Below, piece after piece: positions 26,688-35,882 of a stretch of 64,000 nucleotides of DNA. Position 1 is the first letter of the stretch. The number at the start of each line of letters is the position of its first letter. Position numbers and translations under genes: made by a program. Source of the stretch: an uncultured Candidatus Thioglobus sp. (lineage in GTDB: Bacteria > Pseudomonadota > Gammaproteobacteria > PS1 > Pseudothioglobaceae); assembly GCA_905618925.1 (NCBI GenBank), contig CAJQTG010000021.1:1-64000 (forward strand). Direction: 5' to 3'. The notes under the pieces are model-generated. The model saw only the letters and a list, made by a program, of their open reading frames with translations, had not been told where the DNA came from and did no database searches.

Positions 26688-26711
26688 TTCTTTCTAATTA
26701 GCTAGAAAGAA
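26688..26711. other. Stem-loop before the malonyl-CoA decarboxylase gene
   Basis: TTCTTTCTA (26688-26696) and TAGAAAGAA (26703-26711) form a perfect 9-bp hairpin with a 6-base loop. No T run follows on the plus strand, so it is not a standard terminator. It may end the cbb transcript weakly or act as a regulatory site for the next gene. Confidence 0.35.
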
Positions 26712-26749
26712 AAAGTAGTATAAAATTAAACGAAAATTATTGGGTAGAC

Positions 26750-28057
26750 ATGACTCAGCATCAAAACTTTTTAAACTCCCTTATTCAGCGTATCCGTATG
26801 GGGCGGTCAAATAAAAAAGTATCCAGTCCTGAAAGTATTATCAAGCTTTGCAATCAGCTAGTCAGTAAAAATGGTGAGGCAACTTTATTCTCTCTTGCAA
26901 AAATAATTTTAGAAGATTTTAATACTCTTGCAGAAGAGCAAAAAAAGTTATTTTTTATACAGTTACTTGACCAGTTTGGCGTCGATCGGCCTATTCTCAA
27001 AAAAGCTCTCATTGAATTAAATATTGATGATGAAAGGCAACTTAGAAAACTTCATCAATTAATTGAGCCAAAGAGTCATGAGCTTCTAAGAAGATTAAAT
27101 CAAGTCCCAAATGGAACTTCAGTGCTTTTAAAGATGAGGGAGTCATTGTTAGAGTGTATTAAAGACTCTCCCGAGCTTAAGTCACTTGATGCTGATTTTG
27201 TTCATTTATTTAAGTCTTGGTTTAATAGAGGATTTTTAAGACTTGAGCGCGTTGATTGGTCAACAAGCGCTAGAGTGTTGGAAAAAATCATGCAGTACGA
27301 AGCTGTCCATGATATTTCAGATTGGGAGGATTTACAAAATAGGGTGGCTGCAGATGACAGAAGGTTGTATGCATTTTTTCACCCTGCACTTCCAGATGAG
27401 CCTCTTATTTTTATTGAGGTTGCATTGATGGACGATACGCCAAATTCAATTATGCCAATACTTGATACAACCGTTAAACCAATTGATCCTTTAAGCGCTA
27501 CAACAGCAGTTTTTTATTCTATCTCTAATTGCCAGATGGGGCTAAAGAGCGTTTCTTTTGGGAGTTTTTTGATTAAACAAGTAGTCACTGAAATTGAGAA
27601 GGAATTCAAACAAATCAAGCATTTTGTTACTCTCTCGCCTGTTCCTGGGCTGAAGAAATGGTCTAACAAAATTAACTTATTAGAAGATAAAGATTTGCCT
27701 GAAAATGTAATTAATGATATCAGCGAATGTTGTAAAAATACTAAGCCAAATCCTTTAGTATTGAATCGACTAACTTATTATTACTTAACTCAAGTTAAAC
27801 GTAAAAATGGTCAAGCTATCAATCCTGTTGCTCATTTCCATCTTGGTAATGGTGCATCTCTTTATAAAATTCATGTAGATGCAAATGTTAATCAGAGTGC
27901 TCTGGATGATTCATGGGGGGTGATGGTTAATTACTTATATGATCTAGAGTCAGTTGCTAAGAACCATGAAGATTATGCAAATCAAGAGCCTGTTGCAGTG
28001 TCACCAAAACTTATAAAATCTATTCAAAATAATAAGAAAAAAATCTTAGCCTATTAA
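26750..28057 (+). CDS. Malonyl-CoA decarboxylase
   Basis: Converts malonyl-CoA to acetyl-CoA and CO2. 435 residues: N-terminal helical domain (about 1-140) and a C-terminal acetyltransferase-like domain. The catalytic serine lies in SVSFGSFLIKQV and the catalytic histidine in NPVAHFHLGNGA, as in MLYCD-type enzymes of animals and proteobacteria. A solitary gene with its own upstream region; no malonyl-CoA synthetase is next to it. In an autotroph it may tune malonyl-CoA pools or release CO2 near RuBisCO, which is speculation. Confidence 0.9.
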   Translation: MTQHQNFLNSLIQRIRMGRSNKKVSSPESIIKLCNQLVSKNGEATLFSLAKIILEDFNTLAEEQKKLFFIQLLDQFGVDRPILKKALIELNIDDERQLRKLHQLIEPKSHELLRRLNQVPNGTSVLLKMRESLLECIKDSPELKSLDADFVHLFKSWFNRGFLRLERVDWSTSARVLEKIMQYEAVHDISDWEDLQNRVAADDRRLYAFFHPALPDEPLIFIEVALMDDTPNSIMPILDTTVKPIDPLSATTAVFYSISNCQMGLKSVSFGSFLIKQVVTEIEKEFKQIKHFVTLSPVPGLKKWSNKINLLEDKDLPENVINDISECCKNTKPNPLVLNRLTYYYLTQVKRKNGQAINPVAHFHLGNGASLYKIHVDANVNQSALDDSWGVMVNYLYDLESVAKNHEDYANQEPVAVSPKLIKSIQNNKKKILAY

Positions 28058-28218
28058 TTTATTGATTCAATTTCTTTTTCAGGTTCAGTAGACATTCTTA
28101 ACTTATTAGCTAAGAACCAAATTAATCCTACACCTAGTGCCCACCAAATAATTTGCCATGCCCAAATTGAGGCAGGCCGACTAAAAGAGGAACGAGGAGA
28201 GTCAGTGCCTTGTCGCAA
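28054..28218 (-). CDS. Possible small membrane ORF or transporter C-terminal relic
   Basis: The gap after malonyl-CoA decarboxylase carries a 54-codon minus-strand frame from a TTG to a stop overlapping the decarboxylase end. It encodes one tryptophan-rich membrane segment (WAWQIIWWALGVGLIWFLA) followed by a charged tail. There is no ribosome binding site and an in-frame TAA lies just upstream, so it may be the tail of a decayed symporter rather than a living gene. Too short for the ORF track. Confidence 0.35.
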   Translation of the reverse strand: MRQGTDSPRSSFSRPASIWAWQIIWWALGVGLIWFLANKLRMSTEPEKEIESIN

Positions 28219-28255
28219 CCATTAAGTACAAAAATGAATCAATGAGGAATTTATT

Positions 28256-28663
28256 ATGATAAACAAAGAAAAAGGTGTAATTGCAAACGAATCTTATGCT
28301 GAGACAGATGATTATATTACGAGAACTTATGTAATGCCTCTTTTGTTTGATGAAGAATCACGCAGAAAATTAATTTCAGAGCACAGAAACAGCCCTGTTG
28401 GAACTGCTCCATCAAATGGAAGGGCTGCTATAGAGCATAGTCATGACCTTAGAAAGGTGCTTGACAAATTACGAAGAGCGCCTATGGCTGGAAAATATGT
28501 TACTGTTTGTGTACGTATGTTTGAAAAATACAAAATTGGAATCGTATCAGGAATTCGTGGTGTTCCAGTTGATATACAAGAAGAAGTATATTCATCAGAA
28601 GAAGCTTGCGAGCATGCAATTTTTTTAAAAAGAATTGCTAATTTAATGAATCATTACAGTTAG
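28256..28663 (+). CDS. Unrecognised small soluble protein
   Basis: 135 residues, not recognised. A GAGGAATT ribosome binding site precedes the ATG. No signal peptide or membrane segment. The middle is basic (HDLRKVLDKLRRAPMAGK) and is followed by a beta-rich stretch YVTVCVRMFEKYKIGIVSG, then an acidic region and a C-terminal helix. Basic helix plus beta strands could suit nucleic acid or nucleotide binding, but there is no recognisable motif. Free-standing between malonyl-CoA decarboxylase and an inverted repeat. Confidence 0.65.
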   Translation: MINKEKGVIANESYAETDDYITRTYVMPLLFDEESRRKLISEHRNSPVGTAPSNGRAAIEHSHDLRKVLDKLRRAPMAGKYVTVCVRMFEKYKIGIVSGIRGVPVDIQEEVYSSEEACEHAIFLKRIANLMNHYS

Positions 28664-28671
28664 GTTTTGGT

Positions 28672-28774
28672 TTCTTGTAATCGTCTTTCCTTTTAATATA
28701 CTATTTTAATTACAGTAATAATCATACTGAATAGTTGCTTTCTCCTGCAGAAATATTAATTACGATTACAAGAA
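28672..28774. repeat. 13-bp inverted repeat flanking a 77-base spacer
   Basis: TTCTTGTAATCGT (28672-28684) and ACGATTACAAGAA (28762-28774) are perfect inverted copies; an adjacent TTGGT/ACCAA pair extends the symmetry with a two-base offset. It lies in the gap between two convergent genes and encodes no protein. Could be a transcript hairpin base, a miniature element or a paired protein site. Confidence 0.55.
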
Positions 28775-28816
28775 TCACCAATTCTGAATCTAGCTAGAGG
28801 TTGTGACGACAGCCTA

Positions 28817-29503
28817 TTAATTTAATAGGTTATATGCCAAACTAACAACACTAAACAGCACTATCTGGTGTGTTAGGTAGATAATTAGAGCGTGCTTTCC
28901 TATTACCTCAAGCCAATTTAATCGAAATATAAATATTTTCTGATAATAAGGATAATGCCCTAGATAAATTCCAATAAAGACAAAGGATAGCCATGGGAAT
29001 AGAGGGTAATAATCAACACTACCAAGTGGTAAATAAGGTTCAAGGAGGTATGAAATAAAACTAAGGTTAGGTTGGTCAAAAATCGAACCAATAAGAATTA
29101 ACGCGGCAATCAGCAAGGAGATCTTAGGAAGATTTACAAAGGAAATTGCTATGATAGTGGAAAACCAAATTAAATGAAGGATCCCAAAATAAACCCACCC
29201 ATCAGGAAACATTACGTAAGTTCCAGCTGAAATGAGTAGAGCAGCTATTCCTAAATACATTAAGCGTTTAAGAAATTTTTTAAAATTAATACCTTTACTA
29301 TGAGCAATAACTAAGCTAATTCCAACAGCGCTTAAGAAAAGAAATACAATCAAGCAGCGCCATGCTATTCCAGCCCAATGAGTAAATAATGGGATCTGAG
29401 AAAAGCCAAAAGAATTAAGATCATAAATAAAGTGAAAAGCAATCATCATAATGATTGCAATGCCACGCATTAAATCAAGTGCTGAATCTCTTGTGCTAGT
29501 CAT
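28817..29503 (-). CDS. DUF1624 membrane protein (HGSNAT/acyltransferase-like)
   Basis: 228 residues with about seven membrane helices. The start RDSALDLMRGIAIIMMIAFH, with RGxAI and a membrane histidine, matches the heparan-alpha-glucosaminide acetyltransferase-like DUF1624 family, whose bacterial members are thought to acylate extracytoplasmic sugars. It lies at the downstream end of the Moco gene cluster, same strand, 30 bases from mog, but has no obvious link to cofactor synthesis. Confidence 0.82.
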   Translation of the reverse strand: MTSTRDSALDLMRGIAIIMMIAFHFIYDLNSFGFSQIPLFTHWAGIAWRCLIVFLFLSAVGISLVIAHSKGINFKKFLKRLMYLGIAALLISAGTYVMFPDGWVYFGILHLIWFSTIIAISFVNLPKISLLIAALILIGSIFDQPNLSFISYLLEPYLPLGSVDYYPLFPWLSFVFIGIYLGHYPYYQKIFIFRLNWLEVIGKHALIIYLTHQIVLFSVVSLAYNLLN

Positions 29504-29533
29504 CGTTCGTTTGTTATTTAAGAGGCAATAAAT

Positions 29534-30064
29534 TTACTCAAACACTTGAGAGGCATAACTTTTATCGATAGTTATGACGGACTCATCAAGGAGCTCAAGG
29601 CATTTTGGTACAGCCAGAAATACTGCGCCAAGACATACGGAAATTGCTACTGGCTTGCCAGGAAGATTGATAATCAAAGTATTACCTCGAGTGCCTGCGA
29701 TTTGACGTGAAAGAATTGCTGTAGGAACCGTCCTAAGTGAAACAATTCTCATTTGCTCTGCAAATCCATCAAAGATCCTTTCACAAACTTCTTTAGTAGC
29801 CTCAGGCGTTACATCTCGAGTAGTTGGACCCGTTCCACCTGTTGTAAGAATTAAATTACAACCAAGGTTGTCACTCATCTCTTTGAGAGTTTTCTCTATT
29901 AAAGGCTGCTCATCTTCAATTATTTTTGAAACTACCTCGTATGGGCTAGTTACTGCTTTTGATATCCATTCCTGCATTGCAGGTCCGCTAATATCTTCAT
30001 AGATTCCTCGCGCTGCTCTATCTGAAATAGTAAGGAATCCAATTTTAATTTTAGAATCAGTCAT
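29534..30064 (-). CDS. mog: Molybdopterin adenylyltransferase
   Basis: Activates molybdopterin by adenylation before molybdate insertion by MoeA. 176 residues with the family signature TTGGTGPTTRDVTPEAT and the second motif LPGKPVAISVCLGAVF. Closer to MogA than to MoaB by the TTRDVTPEAT region and the length. It follows moaD by 8 bases in the cluster moeA-moaC-moaA-moaD-mog. Confidence 0.92.
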   Translation of the reverse strand: MTDSKIKIGFLTISDRAARGIYEDISGPAMQEWISKAVTSPYEVVSKIIEDEQPLIEKTLKEMSDNLGCNLILTTGGTGPTTRDVTPEATKEVCERIFDGFAEQMRIVSLRTVPTAILSRQIAGTRGNTLIINLPGKPVAISVCLGAVFLAVPKCLELLDESVITIDKSYASQVFE

Positions 30065-30072
30065 GTAATTTA

Positions 30073-30309
30073 CTAACCTCCAGTAACGGGTGGGAAAAAA
30101 GCCACCTCATCATCTTCTTTAACAATCGTATCTGCTGCTGCCATTTCTTGATTGACAGCGCATAAGATATTATTTGGAAAGTGTTCACTCCCATGTTTCT
30201 CAATAAGTTTTTGTTTGATTAAAGATATTGAAACCGGCGCGTCAAAGTGCATCAAGTCATGACTTGTCTTCAAGTTTTCCTTTAGAGAGGCAAAGTAAAT
30301 AATTTTCAT
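30073..30309 (-). CDS. moaD: Molybdopterin synthase small subunit MoaD
   Basis: Ubiquitin-like sulfur carrier, 78 residues, ending in VTGG. The terminal Gly-Gly is adenylated and turned into a thiocarboxylate that delivers sulfur to precursor Z in the MoaE complex. It overlaps moaA by 4 bases. The activating MoeB is not in the window. Confidence 0.92.
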   Translation of the reverse strand: MKIIYFASLKENLKTSHDLMHFDAPVSISLIKQKLIEKHGSEHFPNNILCAVNQEMAAADTIVKEDDEVAFFPPVTGG

Positions 30310-31301
30310 CCACCAATCTCCACCATTTGACTGCTACTAATATTATCAATTACGGAGTCAAAGAAATGTTTTTCAGGTTTTTTTGTTATTGCATCAAGGA
30401 TTAATTGCTTAATTTCTGTGTCAGTCATTCCTGATCTAAGGGCATCACGAAGTGATACTGAGTCTTTTTGACCAAGGCATAAAATTAATTCACCTTTAGC
30501 TGTTAATCTGACACGGTTACAGCTACTACAAAAATTATTAGAAACAGCTGATATTGTTGCAACACTTGTGTTGGTGCCGTTAATATGAAGTGCTTTTGCC
30601 GGTCCATCAGTTTGTTGAGCTTTCTTTGATTCAAGTTTACTTCCAAACCTTTTAAAGACTCTTTCAAGAATATCTTTTTCACTGTAATGTCTATCAACAG
30701 CCTCAATGCCAGCAAGCCCAATAGGCATAGTTTCAATAAAACGAATATCAATTCCTCGACCAATAGCAAAATCTATCATGGACTCAATCTCATCATCATT
30801 AACACCTTTCATGACAACCATATTAAGTTTGATAGGGTGCATTCCAGCAGATATTGCTGCATCGATTCCTTTTATAACTGTTGCCAAGTCACCGTCCCTT
30901 GTAATTTCTTTAAAGCGCTGTGGGATCAGAGAGTCAATTGAAATGTTTGCTCTATTAACGCCATTAGCCTTTAATTTGGCAGCTAGTGGAGGCAAAAGAT
31001 GCGCGTTAGTGGAAAGTGGAGTATCAGTAATGCCAGGAATTTCTCCAAGCATTTTAGTTAAGTCAAGAATATCTTTTCGAAGGAGGGGTTCTCCACCCGT
31101 AAGGCGTACCTTCGTGACTCCTAGCTCTGAAAATAAACGAACAATTTTTGCAGTTTCCTCAAAAGAGAGGACCTGAGATCTTTTAGTATGGGTTTGGTGG
31201 TCCTCATCTCTACAATAATGACATCTATAATTACAATGATCTGTAACTGAGACTCTTAAATAAGTAATTTCTCGATTAAAAGGGTCAATTAGTTTATTCA
31301 T
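30306..31301 (-). CDS. moaA: GTP 3',8-cyclase MoaA
   Basis: Radical SAM enzyme of the first Moco step. N-terminal cluster motif CNYRCHYC (CxxxCxxC) at about 23-30, and C-terminal cluster cysteines in [19 protein letters not shown]. The C-terminal Gly-Gly needed for activity is present (VEIGG). 331 residues, normal for the family. It overlaps moaC upstream and moaD downstream by 4 bases each, so these are one operon. Confidence 0.96.
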   Translation of the reverse strand: MNKLIDPFNREITYLRVSVTDHCNYRCHYCRDEDHQTHTKRSQVLSFEETAKIVRLFSELGVTKVRLTGGEPLLRKDILDLTKMLGEIPGITDTPLSTNAHLLPPLAAKLKANGVNRANISIDSLIPQRFKEITRDGDLATVIKGIDAAISAGMHPIKLNMVVMKGVNDDEIESMIDFAIGRGIDIRFIETMPIGLAGIEAVDRHYSEKDILERVFKRFGSKLESKKAQQTDGPAKALHINGTNTSVATISAVSNNFCSSCNRVRLTAKGELILCLGQKDSVSLRDALRSGMTDTEIKQLILDAITKKPEKHFFDSVIDNISSSQMVEIGG

Positions 31302-31777
31302 TTTGGCAATATCCAGTGCCCAGACTTACCACCTTTCTTTTCTAAAAGCTGGACATTATCAATGAGCATGAAACGATCGACCGCCTTGCACATATCATAA
31401 ACAGTAAGAGCAGCAATACTTGCAGCAGTTAATGCTTCCATTTCAACACCAGTCTTGCCAGTTAGTTTTGCTGTAGCAATAATATCAATGCAGTTCTTTT
31501 CATTATTAGGCGTAAGTTCTACGCTCACTTTAGATAGCATTAGTGGATGACAAAGAGGAATGAGGTCTGAGCATTTTTTTGCAGCTTGAATCCCAGCAAC
31601 CCTAGCAACAGCAAGGACATCACCTTTTTTATGTGAGCCAGAGACAATTAAGTCAAGCGTTTCAGTTTTCATTACTACTCGAGCGCAAGCCTTAGCTTCA
31701 CGCGCAGTATCATTTTTATCAGAAACATCTACCATTTGCGCTTCACCATTAGCGTTGATATGGGTTAATTTACTCAT
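31298..31777 (-). CDS. moaC: Cyclic pyranopterin monophosphate synthase MoaC
   Basis: Converts the MoaA product to cyclic pyranopterin monophosphate. 159 residues with [18 protein letters not shown] at the start, the conserved [15 protein letters not shown], and [25 protein letters not shown] near the C-terminus holding the catalytic Lys/Asp region. It overlaps moeA and moaA by 4 bases on either side. Confidence 0.96.
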   Translation of the reverse strand: MSKLTHINANGEAQMVDVSDKNDTAREAKACARVVMKTETLDLIVSGSHKKGDVLAVARVAGIQAAKKCSDLIPLCHPLMLSKVSVELTPNNEKNCIDIIATAKLTGKTGVEMEALTAASIAALTVYDMCKAVDRFMLIDNVQLLEKKGGKSGHWILPK

Positions 31778-33036
31778 CTTGTTAATTCATCCATTGAGTA
31801 GTAGTTGAGTATAGTCCCAGCCTCAAAGGTTGTGTTTTCAGGTATCTCAATAATTCCATCAGCCCAAACAACTGAACTCATAACATCTGAACCCTGCTTT
31901 GGGAAGAGATTTGCTAAAGGGGTTTCTGTTGAATAATCAATACGAACGCGCGCATACTCACGCCTAGGCTTAGCACGTTTGCAGTCAAAGCTAGTTTTCA
32001 CCTTTAAAATTTTAGATTCATAGTTACTATTTCCTTGCATTTTTTTTATAAATGGCAATGAAAAAATACAAAAAGTTACAAAGCTTGATACCGGATTTCC
32101 TGGCAGCCCAATAAATGGAGTCTGCTTAACTTTACCATAAGCCAAGGGTTTTCCTGGTTTCATTCGAATTTTCCACAGATTTAATTCACCAAGTTTTTCA
32201 ACAGCAGGTTTAACATGATCTTCTTCGCCTACAGAGACCCCACCAGTTGTCATAATTAAATCACACTGACTCTCAAGGGCTTCTAGTGCATCACAAGTTG
32301 CATCTAACTTGTCTTCTATATTTCCTAGGTTTACTACATCACATCCAACCTGCTTGAGAAGTGCTACAAGAGCATAGCGATTAGAGTTGTAAATTTTTCC
32401 AGGTGACAAAGGATTTCCAGGCTCAACTAACTCATCACCCGTAAAAAAAACACCTACTTTAATTTTTTTAAAAACGACCAATTCACCAACACCAACTGAG
32501 GCCGCTAAAGAGATATCTTGGGGTTTGATTTGTTTACCTGAGCTAAGAATAACATTACCTTTGAGGATGTCATTTCCAGTTGGCCGAATATTTTCATTTA
32601 AATTAATAGCTCTTGCAACTGTGATCTGAGATTTATCCTCAGAGAGCTTACATTCTTCTTGCATAACAACCGTATTAGCCCCTTTTGGAATTGGAGCGCC
32701 AGTAAATATTCTTGCAGCACTGCTGCTATTTAAGTCTTTACCAGTTGAGCCTGCAGCAATTCTATCTACAACTTTAAAGCTCAGATTTTCTTGTGCTACC
32801 TGGCTATCATTAAGTGCAATAGTGTAACCATCCATTGCGCTATTATCAAAACCTGGGACGTTGATTGTTGAATGTATGTCACTTGCTAAAATTCTACCGA
32901 GTGAATCATCCAAAGAAACGGCTTCTGTCTTTGCTGTAACACTAGCAGAGTCAATTAGAAAGGACAAAGCATCGTCTGCACTCATCAGTGAATCATTAAA
33001 CATTGCTGAGCTTGAGTTAGTACTTTGACTATTCAT
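31774..33036 (-). CDS. moeA: Molybdopterin molybdenumtransferase MoeA
   Basis: Inserts molybdate into adenylated molybdopterin. 420 residues; conserved [14 protein letters not shown] near residue 60, [11 protein letters not shown], the catalytic domain motif [14 protein letters not shown] and [11 protein letters not shown] with [10 protein letters not shown]. It is the first gene of the minus-strand Moco operon and diverges from mobA with 93 bases between, which should hold both promoters. No Moco riboswitch fold is evident there. Confidence 0.95.
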   Translation of the reverse strand: MNSQSTNSSSAMFNDSLMSADDALSFLIDSASVTAKTEAVSLDDSLGRILASDIHSTINVPGFDNSAMDGYTIALNDSQVAQENLSFKVVDRIAAGSTGKDLNSSSAARIFTGAPIPKGANTVVMQEECKLSEDKSQITVARAINLNENIRPTGNDILKGNVILSSGKQIKPQDISLAASVGVGELVVFKKIKVGVFFTGDELVEPGNPLSPGKIYNSNRYALVALLKQVGCDVVNLGNIEDKLDATCDALEALESQCDLIMTTGGVSVGEEDHVKPAVEKLGELNLWKIRMKPGKPLAYGKVKQTPFIGLPGNPVSSFVTFCIFSLPFIKKMQGNSNYESKILKVKTSFDCKRAKPRREYARVRIDYSTETPLANLFPKQGSDVMSSVVWADGIIEIPENTTFEAGTILNYYSMDELTR

Positions 33037-33129
33037 TAGGTGTTATGGATTTAATATTCATACGGTATATTATACAATTGTAAGTAAATTTTCTAATTAA
33101 AAATAACTTGAAAAAAGCACAAGCATTAA

Positions 33130-33708
33130 GTGAATAAAATATCAAAAAATGAGATTTCAGCTGTTATCTTAGCTGGGGGTATGGGCTCAAGAATGGGTGG
33201 AAGAGATAAGGGGCTCATTGAGTTTCGAAATCTTCCGTTAATTTCTTATGCAGCTAGTGTTGCTAAGGATAGGGTAAGTCAAATATTTATAAGTGCAAAT
33301 AGAAGTTTGGAAGATTATTCTAAATATGGCAAAGTAATTGTTGACGATTTAGAGGGATACCAGGGCCCACTAGCTGGAATTTCTAAAGCTTTAAAAGTCT
33401 GCACTTCTAATTATTTGTTAGTACTTCCATGTGACAGTCCAATGATTGATGTGACCTTAATCGATTCTCTTATTGCGAGAATGGAGTCTAGTGAGTGTGA
33501 TATTTGTGTTGCTCATGACGGCGAAAGAATGCACGCAACCTTTGCGCTTATGAAGTCAAATCTTAATGAAAGTCTCGATGAATTTTTAGCAGAAGGGGGC
33601 CGTAAAATGGCTCTCTGGTATCGTCAGCAACGAACTGAAAGAGTTAATGTCTCAAGTCATTTAGAGCTGTTAACTAATTTAAACAATCCAGAAGACTTTA
33701 AAATTTAA
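33130..33708 (+). CDS. mobA: Molybdenum cofactor guanylyltransferase MobA
   Basis: Adds GMP to Moco to form the bis-MGD type used by DMSO reductase-family enzymes. 192 residues with the nucleotide-binding start AVILAGGMGSRMGGRDKG and the metal-binding region LPCDSPM. The start is a GTG at 33130. It is alone on the plus strand within the Moco region and its stop overlaps that of moaE by three bases (TTAA shared). Presence of MobA predicts bis-MGD molybdoenzymes elsewhere in the genome. Confidence 0.93.
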   Translation: MNKISKNEISAVILAGGMGSRMGGRDKGLIEFRNLPLISYAASVAKDRVSQIFISANRSLEDYSKYGKVIVDDLEGYQGPLAGISKALKVCTSNYLLVLPCDSPMIDVTLIDSLIARMESSECDICVAHDGERMHATFALMKSNLNESLDEFLAEGGRKMALWYRQQRTERVNVSSHLELLTNLNNPEDFKI

Positions 33709-34157
33709 GATTTCCAACGCTTTTTTTGTTTTTCATCTTTGGATCTTGCCTCAACCCACTCTTCATTATTTTCTGTTACTTCTTTTTTCCAAAAAGGGGC
33801 GTCAGTTTTAAGGAAGTCCATAATGAAATTGCATGAATAAAAAGCTTCTTGACGATGTTTACTAGTTGTTATAACCAAGACTATTTGATCATTGACATCA
33901 AGAGTTCCAATGCGGTGAATAATAGTGACATTTTCAATTTCCCATTTATCCCTTGCCTTTTTAACAATTGATTCTAAAGATTTTTCAGTCATCCCTGGGT
34001 AGTGCTCAAGAGTCATAGAGCTTAGTGTTTTTGGTTGAAGGTCTCTCACTGTTCCAACAAAGGTAACAACAGCGCCTATACTAGAATTATTGGCCTTAGC
34101 CAGCTTAACTTCAGTGGTTAAGTCGAAATCATTTGTTTGAATGAGAATTTTATCCAT
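33705..34157 (-). CDS. moaE: Molybdopterin synthase large subunit MoaE
   Basis: Catalytic subunit that forms the dithiolene with MoaD. 150 residues; TFVGTVRD, LEHYPGMTEKSLE, the IHRIGTLDVND segment and the C-terminal PFWKKEV with the catalytic lysine are all present. It is convergent with mobA and separated from the moaD gene by the mobA and moeA genes, unlike the adjacent moaDE order of E. coli. Confidence 0.95.
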   Translation of the reverse strand: MDKILIQTNDFDLTTEVKLAKANNSSIGAVVTFVGTVRDLQPKTLSSMTLEHYPGMTEKSLESIVKKARDKWEIENVTIIHRIGTLDVNDQIVLVITTSKHRQEAFYSCNFIMDFLKTDAPFWKKEVTENNEEWVEARSKDEKQKKRWKS

Positions 34158-34217
34158 TCTTTGATTTTATCTTTATTAAGATTATTACTGGAATTAAATA
34201 GTTAAAAATGACTCAAA

Positions 34218-34913
34218 CTAGTTTTGCTTTGATAATTTTCCTACAAGAGTTATTCCTAGTGCAACTGATGGTCCAATTCCAAGTGCAAACAAAACCGTTC
34301 CAAGGCCAACAACTTCACCCAATAATTTATCAATGTTATTGAGGAGGCAAAGAGAGCCAATAATAACAACACTAATTTCAATCGTTGTTCGAATTGAATA
34401 TATCGGCATATTGGTTATTCTTTGTAAGCCAATCATTAATCCATCCCTTGGCCCAGCACCTAAGTTTGAAATCAAATAAAAGCCACTCCCAAGTCCAATA
34501 ACAAGAATACCAATAATGACCTGAAAAACCTGCATTGGATAGGCCTCCGGATAGGGCAAGTAGTAAACTGAAAACTCAATTGTTAGTGCTATGATAAAGG
34601 CATTGAGTATTGTTCCCATTCCAGGTTTTTGTTTAAGTGGAATCCACATGAACAAGACAAAAATACTGATAACAAAAGTAGAAAAGCCAATTGACCAGTC
34701 TGTAAGATTTGATATACCTTGAGCTAATACTGTGTAAGGGCCAACACCTGCACCACTAGTTATTAAAAGACTTTCTCCAAGGCCAAATAAAAATAATCCA
34801 AATACTAAAAAGATAAAAGTTAGTGGCTTAGGCTTAAGATTAAATGAGTCTTCAGAGCTCCAAGCAACTTTAGGGATAGTTTTAATAGTAAAGACTTCTT
34901 TAGAAAATTTCAT
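34218..34913 (-). CDS. YczE/YitT-family membrane protein
   Basis: 231 residues with about five to six membrane helices and two related segments, SGAGVGPYTVLAQGIS and LGAGPRDGLMIGLQ, which mark the YczE/YyaS/YitT group. Function is unknown; some members sit near regulators or peptide synthetases. It lies upstream of moaE on the same strand, 60 bases apart, and diverges from the PhyH gene. Confidence 0.8.
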   Translation of the reverse strand: MKFSKEVFTIKTIPKVAWSSEDSFNLKPKPLTFIFLVFGLFLFGLGESLLITSGAGVGPYTVLAQGISNLTDWSIGFSTFVISIFVLFMWIPLKQKPGMGTILNAFIIALTIEFSVYYLPYPEAYPMQVFQVIIGILVIGLGSGFYLISNLGAGPRDGLMIGLQRITNMPIYSIRTTIEISVVIIGSLCLLNNIDKLLGEVVGLGTVLFALGIGPSVALGITLVGKLSKQN

Positions 34914-35013
34914 TTATTCTGAGCAGTTAAAAAATTTAGAGTAATAATACAGTTGTTTATGACAACTCTATAGCTGTGTATTAATTATTATATTTATCTT
35001 CTAAATTTCAAGT

Positions 35014-35032
35014 TTTAATGATTATCATAGGT
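35014..35032 (+). promoter_or_regulatory. Possible Fur-like palindrome upstream of the PhyH gene
   Basis: The run TAATGATTATCAT matches 13 consecutive positions of the Fur consensus and holds the palindrome ATGAT-T-ATCAT; the right arm then diverges. It lies 49 bases before the PhyH gene. Weaker than the two boxes in the iron cluster. Confidence 0.4.
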
Positions 35033-35080
35033 TTAAGGAAAATGAACTCATAAAATATCAATACTAACTAATCAATCCTC

Positions 35081-35878
35081 ATGACAACGCTTCTTACTAA
35101 ATCAGAAATACAAGACTTTAAAGATGATGGTGTCGTTGTTCTTCGAGGTATTTTTAATGAGTGGATTGATACTTTGGCAAAGGGCGCTGACTTTCATATT
35201 AAGAATCCGAGCGAAGGGGCATTGGTTCATAAAGGAGCAGATTTTCAAGGTAAGTTTTTAGAGGACTTTTGTAATTGGCAGCGAATTCCAGAGTACAAAG
35301 AATTTGTGCTCAACTCACCGCTTGCTTCAATTGCTGCAGACTTAATGGAGTCAAAATCAGCGCAATTTTTTCATGATCATTTTTTTTATAAAGAGGCGCT
35401 CTCAGGAGCTCCTACTCCTTGGCACCAAGATCTGCCTTATTACTGCGTTTCAGGACATCAAACGGTCAGTTTTTGGCTACCTCTTGAGGCAAGAGAGAAG
35501 ACTATATCATTAAGATCATTGGCAGGAAGTCATCATTTAAATAAAGAGATTCGACCAACAAGCTGGGCGAATAACGAGAGCTTTTATGAAGATAATGATG
35601 CTTTTATGGATATGCCAAATACTGATAATAATGATTTTAAAATTAAGCAATGGGAAACTGAACCAGGCGATGTTGTTGCTTTTAACTTCAAGACAATACA
35701 TGGTGCAAATGCTAATAAGGTTGATGATATAAGCCGTACTCTTTCGTTTCGCTTACTTGGAGATGACGTGGTTTATCGACATAGACCAGGGCGAACTTCA
35801 CCTAATTTCCCAGGCATTAACCAGAAAAATGGTGAACGATTAAGAGAAGACTGGTTCCCTATAATTTGGGGTAATTAA
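35081..35878 (+). CDS. Phytanoyl-CoA dioxygenase (PhyH) family oxygenase
   Basis: Fe(II)/2-oxoglutarate-dependent oxygenase, 265 residues. The iron triad is visible as HQD in TPWHQDLPYY and the distal His in KTIHGANANK, with the 2-oxoglutarate Arg in RTLSFRLLGD. The family hydroxylates diverse small molecules, so the substrate is not predictable. TauE-type exporter gene starts 4 bases after its stop, so the two are co-transcribed; an organosulfonate or similar substrate is a reasonable guess. Confidence 0.87.
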   Translation: MTTLLTKSEIQDFKDDGVVVLRGIFNEWIDTLAKGADFHIKNPSEGALVHKGADFQGKFLEDFCNWQRIPEYKEFVLNSPLASIAADLMESKSAQFFHDHFFYKEALSGAPTPWHQDLPYYCVSGHQTVSFWLPLEAREKTISLRSLAGSHHLNKEIRPTSWANNESFYEDNDAFMDMPNTDNNDFKIKQWETEPGDVVAFNFKTIHGANANKVDDISRTLSFRLLGDDVVYRHRPGRTSPNFPGINQKNGERLREDWFPIIWGN

Positions 35879-35882
35879 GATT

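Noticed and set aside
30706-31176. 156-residue plus-strand ORF
   Set aside because: Antisense shadow of moaA, which has all radical SAM motifs in the other frame.
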